Positions 32,866-41,756 of a DNA stretch of 52,049 bases are shown one piece after another. The stretch lies in assembly GCA_030603685.1 (NCBI GenBank), contig JAUVXG010000010.1, positions 1 to 52,049 of the forward strand, written 5' to 3'. Positions within the stretch are counted from its first letter, which is position 1; each line of letters starts with the position of its first letter. The stretch comes from Pleomorphomonas sp. Lineage in GTDB: Bacteria; Pseudomonadota; Alphaproteobacteria; Rhizobiales; Pleomorphomonadaceae. Under the pieces are notes generated by a model. That model was not told the DNA's origin and ran no database searches. It was given only the letters and a program-made list of their open reading frames with translations. The translations under genes were made by a program, and so were the position numbers.

Positions 32866-33558
32866 TCAGCTTTCGCCGAGCTGCGCTCCCAACACGATAA
32901 CATTGGTTCCTACGGGTACACGTCCCGAGAGATCGATAACGTCATGGTTCATCATCCGAATGCAGCCCGACGAGACGTTACGGCCGATGGTTTGCGCCTC
33001 GGCTGTGCCGTGAATACGATAAAGGGTATCCCGGCCATTCTGATAGAGGTAAAGAGCGCGAGCTCCGAGCGGATTCTCCAGCCCTCCCGGCATACCTCCG
33101 GCCCAGCGGCGAGCTTTCTCATCCCGAGCCTGCATCTCTACCGGCGGATACCAGAATGGCCAAGCGGCCTTGCGCGCAATCTGCGCTTCACCACTCCATG
33201 CGAAACCGTCGCGTCCAACTCCGATCCCGTAGCGGATTGCCGCCTGGTTCTCCTGAACCAAGTGCAGAAAGTGCTGCGAGGTATCCACAATGATTGTTCC
33301 TACGGGATACGGGCTGGAGTAGGGGACCTTTTGGCGCAGGTAGCGTGGATCCACCAAGGTGAGGTCTACGGCAGGCAGTTCCCAGTCGCCATCTTGCATT
33401 CGTTCGTAGAGTGCCTGCACCTCTGGCGAGGGCACCGGAAACCTCTGTGGAGAGGCGGCAAGTACTGGCTTCGGGGGCGGGAGCGGGGAATTTGTCGTAC
33501 AACCAGCAATTCCCACAGGAATAGCAAGCAGGAATGTTCTTCGACTCAGGGACATCAT
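32866..33558 (-). CDS. L,D-transpeptidase (YkuD family), exported
   Basis: 230 residues. The N terminus MMSLSRRTFLLAIPVGIAGCTT has twin arginines and a lipobox-like IAGC, so it is probably a periplasmic lipoprotein. The YkuD domain covers about residues 85-225 and ends with the catalytic motif IHGTAEAQTIGRNVSSGCIRMMNHDVIDL, which has the His and the Cys of the HxxxxxxSxGCIRM type. Such enzymes cross-link peptidoglycan by 3-3 bonds or attach outer-membrane proteins. It is convergent with the efflux pump. In hyphomicrobial genomes copies of this family are many, so this could be a host-derived passenger. Confidence 0.92.
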   Translation of the reverse strand: MMSLSRRTFLLAIPVGIAGCTTNSPLPPPKPVLAASPQRFPVPSPEVQALYERMQDGDWELPAVDLTLVDPRYLRQKVPYSSPYPVGTIIVDTSQHFLHLVQENQAAIRYGIGVGRDGFAWSGEAQIARKAAWPFWYPPVEMQARDEKARRWAGGMPGGLENPLGARALYLYQNGRDTLYRIHGTAEAQTIGRNVSSGCIRMMNHDVIDLSGRVPVGTNVIVLGAQLGES

Positions 33559-34049
33559 GCGCGAGTACTCTCTGTCTTAACAACCCAGACAAGAGGGCAG
33601 ATTCGTTGCTCTTGTCTAATTGACCGCCTACGCAAAACAGGCGCGCCAAAATATTCATACAATGAATATTCGCCGCACTTATATAATGTAAAATGCGGCA
33701 AAATAAAGTCAAAAGCAAACAAAACAAGCAGAAGTTCCACGATTTATTCGTATAATATTTCGTGTTATGCGCTTATAAATTCTCTAATTGTCGGATTGTA
33801 TTTTATATACAGAATAATAATCGAGTATATTACGGTAATGAGCGGTATGAATACGTTATTTGTAGACAAAGGCTCACCTGCCGGCGGGATGAGAAAGGCC
33901 AGTTCATCCGCTTTGCCAACCCAATGCTGCGACACTTACTCGACAACGTCGAGAGTGCGGCTGGACGTGTTTGGCTCAGACGAAGCGACCTAATTGCACG
34001 AACATCAGCGAAGATTCGTGCCCAACTCGGATTAATGAAAGGAAAGAAC
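33559..34049. other. AT-rich divergent region, 491 bp
   Basis: Lies between the L,D-transpeptidase gene (leftward) and the DsbA-like gene (rightward). It is among the most AT-rich parts of the window and contains the 33650-33670 inverted repeat. The frame of the DsbA-like protein is open upstream to 33762, and residues such as FANPMLRHLLDNVESAAGRVW look protein-like, so a decayed gene fragment may be present. No whole gene is supported. Confidence 0.45.
33650..33670. promoter_or_regulatory. Inverted repeat AATATTCAT-N3-ATGAATATT
   Basis: Two perfect 9-bp arms with a 3-bp spacer, about 90 bp upstream of the L,D-transpeptidase ATG. The form fits a dimeric ArsR/SmtB- or MarR-type repressor site. 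No such repressor gene is next to it. Confidence 0.45.
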
Positions 34050-34700
34050 ATGCTGAATCGCCGCCGCCTCCTTGCAACGGCAAATGCCGTAACGATGGGA
34101 CTAGCAACCAGTGTTGCTTTTCCATTTGCATCCTTTGCACAATCGCGTGATGCGGCTGTCGATGAGGCGAAGCTCCTTGTGCCAGGTGCACTGCCCGATC
34201 AATCACTTGGGGATCCTAATGCAAAGGTTCGAATAGTAGAGTACATGTCCATGACATGTAGTCATTGCGCAAATTTTCATAATAAAACATTCGAGTCGAT
34301 AAAACTGGATTATATAGATACAGGAAAGCTGTATTTTGTTATCAGGGAGTATCCCTTGGACCCATTGGCTGCGGCCGGATTTATGCTTGCCAGAAATGCT
34401 CCGGGTGGAAAATATTTCGACGTCGTATCGATTTTGTTTAAGACGCAATCGGAGTGGGCTTTTGTTGCCGATCCTTTGGCAGGATTACGCAACGTCTCCA
34501 AACAGTTTGGCTACTCGCCCGCGACTTTTGAGGCGACGCTGACAAATCAGAACCTTCTCGATGGGCTTAACGCCTCACGGGAGCGCGGATCTAGAGAGTT
34601 CGGGGTTACAGGCACCCCCACTTTCTTTATCAATGGTACGCGTGAAGTGGGATTCATGACAGTAGAGGAGATGTCTACAAAAATAAGGGCGATGTTGTAG
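34050..34700 (+). CDS. DsbA-like thiol oxidoreductase, exported
   Basis: 216 residues. The N terminus MLNRRRLLATANAVTMGLATSVAFPFASFAQ is a signal peptide with a twin-arginine-like start. The thioredoxin-fold domain (Thioredoxin_4/DsbA family) has the active site MSMTCSHCANFH (CxxC), a helical insertion (about 95-170), and the cis-Pro loop GVTGTPTFFINGTREVGFM. It should form or shuffle disulfides in the periplasm. The ATG at 34050 has GGAAAG upstream; another ATG stands at 34035. In this part of the element it may serve cysteine-containing exported metal proteins, an inference. Confidence 0.9.
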   Translation: MLNRRRLLATANAVTMGLATSVAFPFASFAQSRDAAVDEAKLLVPGALPDQSLGDPNAKVRIVEYMSMTCSHCANFHNKTFESIKLDYIDTGKLYFVIREYPLDPLAAAGFMLARNAPGGKYFDVVSILFKTQSEWAFVADPLAGLRNVSKQFGYSPATFEATLTNQNLLDGLNASRERGSREFGVTGTPTFFINGTREVGFMTVEEMSTKIRAML

Positions 34701-34745
34701 CCGAAAGTGTCCGAATAGAAAGCGAAGTTACAGATCAGTTGGCGT

Positions 34746-35522
34746 ATGCGCGAGAAGCGAACGGCCAAGAATATCGAGGTGCCAGACTGGGTCGCCAAAT
34801 CACCCCGAACACCGGCGTTGGACGTGAATAACAAGAGGCTAGGAGTGAAGTTTGTAGCGACATGGCCGAGGCCGGCAACGGCACTTTCGATTTTGGGTCA
34901 TGCCGTCTTTCTCGCACTCCTTGCCATCGAAACACCCCGTCGCACGGTGGTAGTCCAACCGCCTCCTGCGGTTGAAGTGATAATAGTTGCTCCAGTGGAA
35001 AGACGGCCACCAAACCCGACCTTAGCTGCCAGTCCCATTCCGACTGTGCCTGTGCAGCCAGAGATCGATAATCGCTCATCGCCTATACCGACCATAAGGG
35101 AGCGTCCGTCATCCGGCTTACAGATTACAGCGACCGAATATTATGCAGGTGCCGTGCTAGACGATCCTCGCAATCGAGAAACGAGACAGAAGCTGGAAAG
35201 CTTGACTGCTGACGAACGCTTGATCCAACTCTGTAACATTGAAGCCATAGAACAGATCAGGCGCTGGAGGGCCGGATTCGTTCCTGATCATGTTGTGGCT
35301 TATGCTACCGCTGACCCGTCATTCACGGCAACGTCTCTCATAGCAACTGGGGCCGCTGTCTACGCCAGCGGTAAATGGTATCGATTGTCTTTCAGATGTA
35401 ATGCAACAACAGATCTCGGACGTATCACATCCTTTGCCTTCACGCTTGGCAGGCCAATCCCTCGCCAGGAATGGGAGCGGGATAGCTTGCCCGAGCAGGT
35501 TGACGGCGACATGACTGATTAA
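34746..35522 (+). CDS. DUF930-domain membrane-anchored protein
   Basis: 258 residues. A basic cytosolic N terminus, one membrane helix (about 44-62, ALSILGHAVFLALLAIE), a Pro-rich periplasmic linker (about 65-120), then the DUF930 domain: RQKLESLTADERLIQLCNIEAIEQIRRWRAGFVPDHVVAYATADPSF followed by KWYRLSFRCNATTDLGRITSFAFTLG. One Cys occurs in each part (LCNIE and FRCN), likely a disulfide. The family is typical of Hyphomicrobiales; its role is unknown, and the TonB-like architecture suggests an envelope function. It is 45 bp after the DsbA-like gene. Confidence 0.82.
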   Translation: MREKRTAKNIEVPDWVAKSPRTPALDVNNKRLGVKFVATWPRPATALSILGHAVFLALLAIETPRRTVVVQPPPAVEVIIVAPVERRPPNPTLAASPIPTVPVQPEIDNRSSPIPTIRERPSSGLQITATEYYAGAVLDDPRNRETRQKLESLTADERLIQLCNIEAIEQIRRWRAGFVPDHVVAYATADPSFTATSLIATGAAVYASGKWYRLSFRCNATTDLGRITSFAFTLGRPIPRQEWERDSLPEQVDGDMTD

Positions 35523-36022
35523 GACCGGGTGCTGCAAAGGCCGGGAGCAAAGCAGGTCCGTTGTCAAGATGAAGGTTGTGATGGCCGCTATCACTGCTAC
35601 TCGATCTAGTGGAGCAACCTCTCTCTGGGGCGTTAGCGGATGACGCCTGGAGCCAATTTCCTGGGATACTCAGGCAGCTTGGATTCTCGCGATTTCTCTT
35701 TAAGAAAAAAGCGCCAAATTCAAAATAATTATGAGAAACATATATATACGACATGGATCATCAATCGATATCAACAGATAACATCATAAAAGCAATGCTT
35801 TGTGACGTTTGCTGACAATGCCTTTTCAAATGCTGCTTAGCTGATGGTGCCGGCCGCTTTTGAGAGGGCTTGGCTGGAGCGACTTCGTAAAAGCTTACGC
35901 GTCCGCAGTTCTAGCTAGGTATTGTCCGTCAGGCTATTGGCTGCGCGGTTTATACCGGGTGTCGCGATCGGCGTCGGCGGCAGCCGATCGCGCATCTTTG
36001 TGTAGGCTTAACGTGAGCTTAG
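35523..36022. other. Non-coding region, 500 bp
   Basis: Lies downstream of both neighbouring genes (DUF930 rightward, DUF2188 leftward). It has an AT-rich core (about 35700-35810) with a TCACAAA-type sequence like that at 28652, and the hairpin at 35963-35992. No gene supported. Confidence 0.45.
35963..35992 (-). terminator. Terminator-like hairpin after the DUF2188 gene
   Basis: CGCGATCGGC (35963-35972) and GCCGATCGCG (35983-35992) form a perfect 10-bp stem with a 10-nt loop, 30 bp beyond the stop of the leftward DUF2188 gene. There is no T-run on the minus strand and a weak one (CATCTTTG) on the plus strand. Confidence 0.45.
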
Positions 36023-36265
36023 TCACCCTTTTATGCTTCGCGGATCGTTGCCATGCGAGTCCGACTGACCAATTCGACCGTCGCGGTTATGAATCTTCAG
36101 CTCCGTCTCAGCATTTCGGCTGATCTGACGGCCGCGGTCCACAGCCTCCTGCTTGATTTCGAAGTGGCCGCTCGATCGACCGCTGCCTCCGCGACGGATA
36201 TCCCATCCGCCGGTTGGGTTCGGCACGACATGATGTGTACTGCCTGCATCTTTGCCTTTGGACAT
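36023..36265 (-). CDS. DUF2188-domain protein
   Basis: 80 residues, all DUF2188: THHVVPNPTGGWDIRRGGSGRSSGHF, then KQEAVDRGRQISRNAETELKIHNRDGRIGQSDSHGNDP. This small domain is common in alphaproteobacteria and plasmids; a role in binding nucleic acid or as a stress protein is unproven. The ATG at 36265 has AGGAG nine bases upstream, which I prefer to the longer open frame. It is divergent from the ATPase-protease-FRG cassette. Confidence 0.82.
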   Translation of the reverse strand: MSKGKDAGSTHHVVPNPTGGWDIRRGGSGRSSGHFEIKQEAVDRGRQISRNAETELKIHNRDGRIGQSDSHGNDPRSIKG

Positions 36266-36383
36266 TCGCCCACTCCTTCTCGCTTCGTTGTGAACTAAAC
36301 CCATGTCGCAGTACGCCTGCTTAAGGGTGCAACGACGGGCCGTTTGTTCGCATCCGACGAGGAGGAGCTTACAACGATCTCAA

Positions 36384-36412
36384 TTGACATGCAACGATAT
36401 GCGCGGTATATG
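36384..36412 (+). promoter_or_regulatory. Strong sigma70-type promoter of the ATPase-protease cassette
   Basis: TTGACA (36384-36389), exactly 17 bp, TATATG (36407-36412). It is a consensus -35 box at ideal spacing, uncommon in this GC-rich genome. The expected start of transcription is near 36419. The first candidate start codons (36431, 36440) follow within 25 bp, so the leader is short or absent. Confidence 0.7.
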
Positions 36413-36457
36413 CATCGAAGATAACAAATTTTGCATCGAATGGTGGGTTTGGCGCAC

Positions 36458-37666
36458 ATGGAGTATTTCCCGATAATTCAGGCTCTCTGCCGGGCAGCCA
36501 TGGCTGAGCCGTCTCCGGCACTGCGCAAACAGATCGAGCGATTGCGTGATGCCTTGAGTAAAGACGGCGAGGAAAAGCAGGCAGCTTCGCTTGCCGGAAT
36601 CTTGGCTGCTGCAGAGCGTCTGAAGGAGATGGCGCCCAGTCGGATCGAGCGCTCGCGAGCAATTCTTCCTGGTGAAATGCTTGGACGGAATACGCCCTTG
36701 CCGGTGGATCGCGAAACTGCTGCGCCACTCGCAGAGATTATCTTCCCAGCCGAGATAAATGCTGACGCTCCGCTGTTCAACCTAACAGTCACCCAAGCCG
36801 TTGGCACGATCATTGACGAGTGGACAAACTTTGAAGCTCTTTCGGCAGTTGACATTTCGCCGGCAAAGACGTGTTTAATCTATGGGGCGCCGGGCACTGG
36901 GAAGACGCGTCTTGCCTTCTGGATCGCTCGCCAGCTGGAATTACCGGTACTGCTCGTCAAGTTGGATGGACTGGTTTCTTCGTTCCTGGGGACAACTGCC
37001 CGAAACATTGGGAATCTCTTCACTTTTGCCAACCGCTATCGCTGCGTTCTCCTTCTCGACGAGTTTGATGCAATTGCGAAAGTGCGGGATGATCCGCAGG
37101 AAGTCGGGGAAATAAAGCGCGTCGTGAATGCGCTGCTGCAGAACTTAGATATTCGACAGAATATTGGATTCACTATCGGAATTACCAACCATCCTAAGCT
37201 TCTTGACCCAGCAGTTTGGCGCCGTTTCGAAATTCAACTTGAGATTCCAAAGCCCGATTTTACGGTAAGAAAGGCTATCGCTGAGCATTTCATGCCGCCT
37301 GTTAAGGCGCCGGATAGCCATCTGCGTTTAATTGCTTGGTTTACTGAGGGATCTACTGGGGCGGAGATTGAAGCGCTTGTCCGCACTTACAAAAAAGCGA
37401 CCACGGTCCGAGAGGAGGAGCGTCGTGGCTTACTCGATACGCTGCGGCAGTTTGCAACGCTAAACGCAGCACGCGTTCAGAGTGAACGTAGAGCACTGTT
37501 ATTTGATGAACCGGCGAGTCTGTTTAAAGCGATGCGTGATGATCCAGCGTTGGCATTCTCCATGGGCGACATCGGCGATATTGCTGGGAAGGATAAGTCT
37601 ACAATCAGCAGGTGGCTTGGTCGTCAGGCCGGTAAGTCTAGTGATGGCGAGGTGACGCATGGCTAG
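36458..37666 (+). CDS. AAA+ ATPase partner of a subtilisin-like protease
   Basis: About 402 residues. A helical N-terminal region (1-90) is followed by an AAA+ core: Walker A GAPGTGKT at 143-150, pore-loop-like LVSSFLGTTARNIG, Walker B LLLDEFDAI at 198-206, sensor-1 Asn in IGITNHP, and Arg fingers in AVWRRFE near 255. Near the C terminus MGDIGDIAGKDKSTISRWLGRQ looks like a helix-turn-helix. The start is not certain (TTG 36431, ATG 36440 or ATG 36458; none has a good ribosome-binding site). It overlaps the protease gene by 8 bp. This ATPase type is known to accompany S8 proteases in bacterial genomes, where it should control or feed the protease. Confidence 0.88.
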   Translation: MEYFPIIQALCRAAMAEPSPALRKQIERLRDALSKDGEEKQAASLAGILAAAERLKEMAPSRIERSRAILPGEMLGRNTPLPVDRETAAPLAEIIFPAEINADAPLFNLTVTQAVGTIIDEWTNFEALSAVDISPAKTCLIYGAPGTGKTRLAFWIARQLELPVLLVKLDGLVSSFLGTTARNIGNLFTFANRYRCVLLLDEFDAIAKVRDDPQEVGEIKRVVNALLQNLDIRQNIGFTIGITNHPKLLDPAVWRRFEIQLEIPKPDFTVRKAIAEHFMPPVKAPDSHLRLIAWFTEGSTGAEIEALVRTYKKATTVREEERRGLLDTLRQFATLNAARVQSERRALLFDEPASLFKAMRDDPALAFSMGDIGDIAGKDKSTISRWLGRQAGKSSDGEVTHG

Positions 37667-40157
37667 TCCCATTCAAATTGTTCTTAATCCTGAGAACTTT
37701 GAGGAGGCGCGGGAGGCTGGCGGCGGCGGCGGGCACAAGGACTTTTATGCCCTCCGGGATCGTGACTTTGAGGTGCACAAAGCTCAGCTAATGAGCCAGA
37801 TCGACACAATCTCCGGCTTGATCTCCGCTCAGTCGCAAGGTCCCATCGGCTACCTGAAGGTAATACTGAAGCGCGAAGCTTGGGCTAAAAGCCATCGTCC
37901 TGTGGCGGCCCTTTTCCGCGATGACCGCGCGCCAGTTGTTGGCGGCGGTGATCTTGGTGTCATGATTGTTGAAGGTCGGCCATCCGCACTTGCGCAGATT
38001 AAGGTGGAGATAGCGAAGGCGGAAACGCAGACTCGCATGAAGTTCGATGAGAATAGAGGGAAAGAGGTTCCTAATCCGTCCCTGCAGAAGAGTGAAGCCG
38101 GAGCGATCGAGCGGATCGAACTCTATGGTCCATCTGACAAACGTAGGTTTTCTGTTGAGGAGGCTGTTGCCTGGCTTTCAATCCCCGCAACTGGCGGGGG
38201 GTATGAGATCGAGCTGTTCGATGTGGTGCCTCCTCGATCTGAATGGGATCGCTTAGACAGTTCGCACCGGCGTCTTGTAGAGTCATTCGTCGATGGTTTT
38301 AGCCGTCTCGATTATAGCCTCTCCGTCGAGCGTCTGCCCTCTGGGAGAGATAAGCTGCCGACGCTGGCAGTTCGTCTTGATCAAGCTGCTACAGGTGCTG
38401 TCGTTCGTTTGGCAGGAGCATCGGTTAAGGAACGACGTGAACTGGCTCCCTTCGATTCAAACATCCAGCGCCACAGCCGATTGCTTGATTTCCTAGACAG
38501 GCACCCGCTGGTAAAGCGCATTGAGCTACCTGGCATTATCGTGCGGTCGGACCAACCTGCTACGGCTATCCGGATGCGCCCCGACAGCGCTGTGATGCCG
38601 GTTCGTGACAGTCGGCTCTCTCATCCGAAGCTGGGAATCATTGACGGTGGTCTGAGCCCCGCCTTGGCAGACTGGGTTATTGATCGGTGGAATGTTCTGG
38701 CCGACGAAGACATGGATCTGTCTCATGGTACCTTCATAGGCGGCCTCGCCGTGGCGGGTTCCAGCCTTAATGGAACTATTGCATGCCCTGAGGCCGATGG
38801 TGCGGATCTGGTAGATCTTGCAATCTTCCCCAATGAGAGGAAGGCGGGCGCTTTCGCATCCTACTATTCTGGAGGACTCCCGCATTTTTTTGACGAAATG
38901 GATGCCGCTGTTGCAGATGCCCGCGCGCGGCATGGCGTGCGGGTATTCAATATGAGTCTGAACGTTCTTCAGCCTGCGGCTCCCGACAGATACAGCCCAC
39001 ATGCTGTTCGTCTAGATCGTATCGCTGAGGAAAATAACGCAGTCGTATTCCTGTCGGCCGGTAACCTTCAACCTCAAGATCTTCGGCCGGAATGGCCGGT
39101 TGATGCTGCGGCAGCGCTGGCCAACTTAGCGCTCACACGTAACGATGGGCTCCTCACTCCGGCAGAGAGTGTTCGGAATGTGGCCGTGGCGGCAGTTAAT
39201 CCGCCCGATCACGCCGGATGCCTGCCATTTGCGCCAGCTCGCTTCAGTCGAAGAGGCCCGGGGCTTCGTTCCGGCGTCAAGCCCGATCTCGCTCATGTTG
39301 GCGGCGCCGGTACTCTCCACCCGACGCTGGGACATGGCTTGTTCTCCATTCTGCCAGATGGCACTGTCGCCGACGGTTGTGGGACGAGTTACGCCTCGCC
39401 GTTGGTAGCGAAAACGGCAGCTGCGCTCGATCACGCAATCGAAGGTGAGGTTTCCCGAGAAACGTTGATCGGCTTGCTGGTGCATCATGCTGAGATACCG
39501 GAGCCGCTGAAATCCAATGAGTTAAGGGCTGTCGCGCGTCACTTGGTCGGCTTCGGGGTGCCGCCGTCTGCAGAAAAGATTCTAGAGACCGGTGAGCATT
39601 CGATCACACTGGTATTCGCGTCTCGTATTCAATATGGTCAGCAGATTAATTTCAAGTTCTCTTGGCCTGCTTCACTCGTTAGCACGAGCGGCAAGTGCCG
39701 AGGAAGTGCTAAGCTTACTCTCGTAACTACACCTCCGCTAGACTCCAGATTCGGCTCCGAGTTTGTCAGAATCAATATCGATGCCGCCCTCCAGCAAGAG
39801 CAAAAAAAAGGCTGGAAGGGTCGACTAGACCCGTTGTACCTGCCTTCATCGCGTGGAGCCCATGCTGTTGAGGCTGAACGCATCGAGCATGATCTCAAAT
39901 GGAGTCCAGTGAAGGTTTTTGGGAAGACATTTCCACAGGGTGTCGGACCTTCGTCGAACTGGCGCCTGTTTATTGAATACCTAACGAGGGCTGGTGAGGT
40001 GATGCCCAAAGAGGGCGTTCCTTTCACCGCAATCCTTACAATCAGCGATCCGGAGGCAGAAAAGCCTGTCTTCAACGATATGCGCCAGAATCTTCAGGCG
40101 ATTGGTGCTCAGATCGCAGACATTCGTACCGCAGCACGAATTACACCACGCATCTAG
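37659..40157 (+). CDS. Subtilisin-like serine protease (S8 family)
   Basis: 832 residues without signal peptide or membrane helix, so cytoplasmic, which is unusual for a subtilase. About 310 N-terminal residues precede the catalytic domain: Asp329 (PKLGIIDGGL), His356 (DLSHGTFIGGLAVAG), oxyanion Asn469 (FLSAGN) and the nucleophile Ser577 (GCGTSYASPLVAKTAAAL). All triad residues are present. About 200 C-terminal residues look beta-rich. The start overlaps the ATPase gene, so the two are made together. Pairs of AAA ATPase and S8 protease are found in genomic islands; a role as a protease triggered by phage or other stress is plausible but not proven by sequence. Confidence 0.9.
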   Translation: MASPIQIVLNPENFEEAREAGGGGGHKDFYALRDRDFEVHKAQLMSQIDTISGLISAQSQGPIGYLKVILKREAWAKSHRPVAALFRDDRAPVVGGGDLGVMIVEGRPSALAQIKVEIAKAETQTRMKFDENRGKEVPNPSLQKSEAGAIERIELYGPSDKRRFSVEEAVAWLSIPATGGGYEIELFDVVPPRSEWDRLDSSHRRLVESFVDGFSRLDYSLSVERLPSGRDKLPTLAVRLDQAATGAVVRLAGASVKERRELAPFDSNIQRHSRLLDFLDRHPLVKRIELPGIIVRSDQPATAIRMRPDSAVMPVRDSRLSHPKLGIIDGGLSPALADWVIDRWNVLADEDMDLSHGTFIGGLAVAGSSLNGTIACPEADGADLVDLAIFPNERKAGAFASYYSGGLPHFFDEMDAAVADARARHGVRVFNMSLNVLQPAAPDRYSPHAVRLDRIAEENNAVVFLSAGNLQPQDLRPEWPVDAAAALANLALTRNDGLLTPAESVRNVAVAAVNPPDHAGCLPFAPARFSRRGPGLRSGVKPDLAHVGGAGTLHPTLGHGLFSILPDGTVADGCGTSYASPLVAKTAAALDHAIEGEVSRETLIGLLVHHAEIPEPLKSNELRAVARHLVGFGVPPSAEKILETGEHSITLVFASRIQYGQQINFKFSWPASLVSTSGKCRGSAKLTLVTTPPLDSRFGSEFVRINIDAALQQEQKKGWKGRLDPLYLPSSRGAHAVEAERIEHDLKWSPVKVFGKTFPQGVGPSSNWRLFIEYLTRAGEVMPKEGVPFTAILTISDPEAEKPVFNDMRQNLQAIGAQIADIRTAARITPRI

Positions 40158-40285
40158 CCGCTTTTATGGAAGAAAATCAATTGGGACCCTGAGATCTGTT
40201 ATCAGTATTTTGCTGAGTGTTGCAATTATGGGGTGATATGTATTCTGTTTCAGTTAGCGTAACTAGCAAAAAATAGGTGATAACC

Positions 40286-41653
40286 ATGGCGGAGAACTTC
40301 AATTATATCTCATTCGGAAGCTGGGGGTATATTGAAGATGGCGTTGATTTATTCACTATGGGTCGAGGGCGCATGTTTGAGTACACGCCCGTTGATATCG
40401 AGAAAAGGCTTGAAAAGCTGGATGATACATCGGTCTCTTTTTTAGAGAAGTTACCGACTTTTCTTTGTAGCGAGATCAAGACGATTGGGGATACTGCGTC
40501 CATGCTTATTAAGTATGGGCGCGTTTCCAACATTAGCGCCGGACGCAAAGAGGTTTCCGCTGCCTTTGAGACGGTGATCGACTTCGGGGTGATTGACTTC
40601 GGTGATATTGAGTCCGCACGTGCGGTGTTCGGAGCGGATAAGTTCCAGCTTTATCGCACCCACTGGGCCGTCCGTGAAGGCGATGCCCGAACCGTTCTAG
40701 GTCGGCTGGTGGAGGCAAAGCCAAATCTTGCCCAGTTGATCGCTCCGCAGGACGCTTCTGTAATCGAGGAAGAGGACGTTCAGCCGCCACCGCGCGACAA
40801 GAAGATTTTGGGTATCGCCGATAGCGTGGAGCGATTTCTTGAGTTGCTTTACAGTTCGCCAGCAAAGGATGAAACCGAGACTTTCTTTCGCGGGCACAGC
40901 GACGCAGGGTATGAACTGACCCCTTCGCTATTGCGGAAGTGGGACAATGGCGACTGGCAGTTCATGCCAAGTGAAGATCGGTTATGCAAGGAGCTCCTGA
41001 TCGCTCATTACGATGAGTTTAAAGACGATCAATATTGCTTCGATCGGCTCGTTCGGATGCAGCATTATGGATTGCCAACTCGCCTTCTTGATATATCTGG
41101 AAATCCTCTGGTTGCGCTATTCTTTGCCTGTTCTTGTAAGCCCGAGCAGCTCGGAATAGATGGCGAGGTCATTGTATTCCGGGTGGCATCGGGTCGTGTG
41201 AAATACTATGACTCAGATACTGTGAGTTGTCTTTCAAATTTATCTAATCTGACTTATTCACAGAAGAACGATATAGAACTAAGTCTTGATCAGGGCGCAT
41301 TCAACCTGACCGACGTTGCTGGCAAGCTTCTACACCATGTCAAATCAGAAAAGGGCTTTTTTGAGGGGCGAATCGTTCCTGATGACCTGAGGTCAATCAT
41401 CTGCGTAAAAGCAAAGCGCACGAACACGCGTATTAAGTCTCAGTCTGGTGCCTTCCTGCTGTTCGGTCACGAGGCTGCTCTTCCTGACGCGGGGCAAGAC
41501 GGAATTGAAATCACTCGTGTCACGATCAAAAACAAAACGCATATTCTCAACCAGCTGGACCGGATCAATATTAACGCCACTACTGTCTATCCAAGCATCG
41601 ACCAGACTGCCGTCCATCTGCGGGATCAATATCAATCGGCACCGCCGGTATGA
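40286..41653 (+). CDS. FRG-domain protein
   Basis: 455 residues. The C-terminal half is an FRG domain: FFRGHSD at about 200-206, YELTPSLLR, then RMQHYGLPTRLLDISGNPLVALFFAC at 257-282, the two signatures of the family. The N-terminal 170 residues (YISFGSWGYIEDGVDLFTMGRGRMFEY) are not recognised and may be a sensing domain. FRG domains occur mostly in proteins of defence islands and mobile elements; the enzymatic activity is not settled. The ATG at 40286 has AGGTGA six bases upstream. It follows the protease gene by 128 bp on the same strand, so it may be the third part of the cassette, with possible own promoter in the gap. Confidence 0.88.
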   Translation: MAENFNYISFGSWGYIEDGVDLFTMGRGRMFEYTPVDIEKRLEKLDDTSVSFLEKLPTFLCSEIKTIGDTASMLIKYGRVSNISAGRKEVSAAFETVIDFGVIDFGDIESARAVFGADKFQLYRTHWAVREGDARTVLGRLVEAKPNLAQLIAPQDASVIEEEDVQPPPRDKKILGIADSVERFLELLYSSPAKDETETFFRGHSDAGYELTPSLLRKWDNGDWQFMPSEDRLCKELLIAHYDEFKDDQYCFDRLVRMQHYGLPTRLLDISGNPLVALFFACSCKPEQLGIDGEVIVFRVASGRVKYYDSDTVSCLSNLSNLTYSQKNDIELSLDQGAFNLTDVAGKLLHHVKSEKGFFEGRIVPDDLRSIICVKAKRTNTRIKSQSGAFLLFGHEAALPDAGQDGIEITRVTIKNKTHILNQLDRININATTVYPSIDQTAVHLRDQYQSAPPV

Positions 41654-41756
41654 ATTATTCTAGGCGATGTGTCAGGAGCGGTGACGTCATCACCTGTTAT
41701 AATCTATTGCCTTACCGAAAGAAATCTGAAGTAAGGCGTTCCGCCATACTGCTCCT

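Noticed and set aside
33762-34049. N-terminal extension of the DsbA-like protein
   Set aside because: The frame is open, but a signal peptide and ribosome-binding site at 34050 show where the protein starts. An extension would bury the signal peptide.
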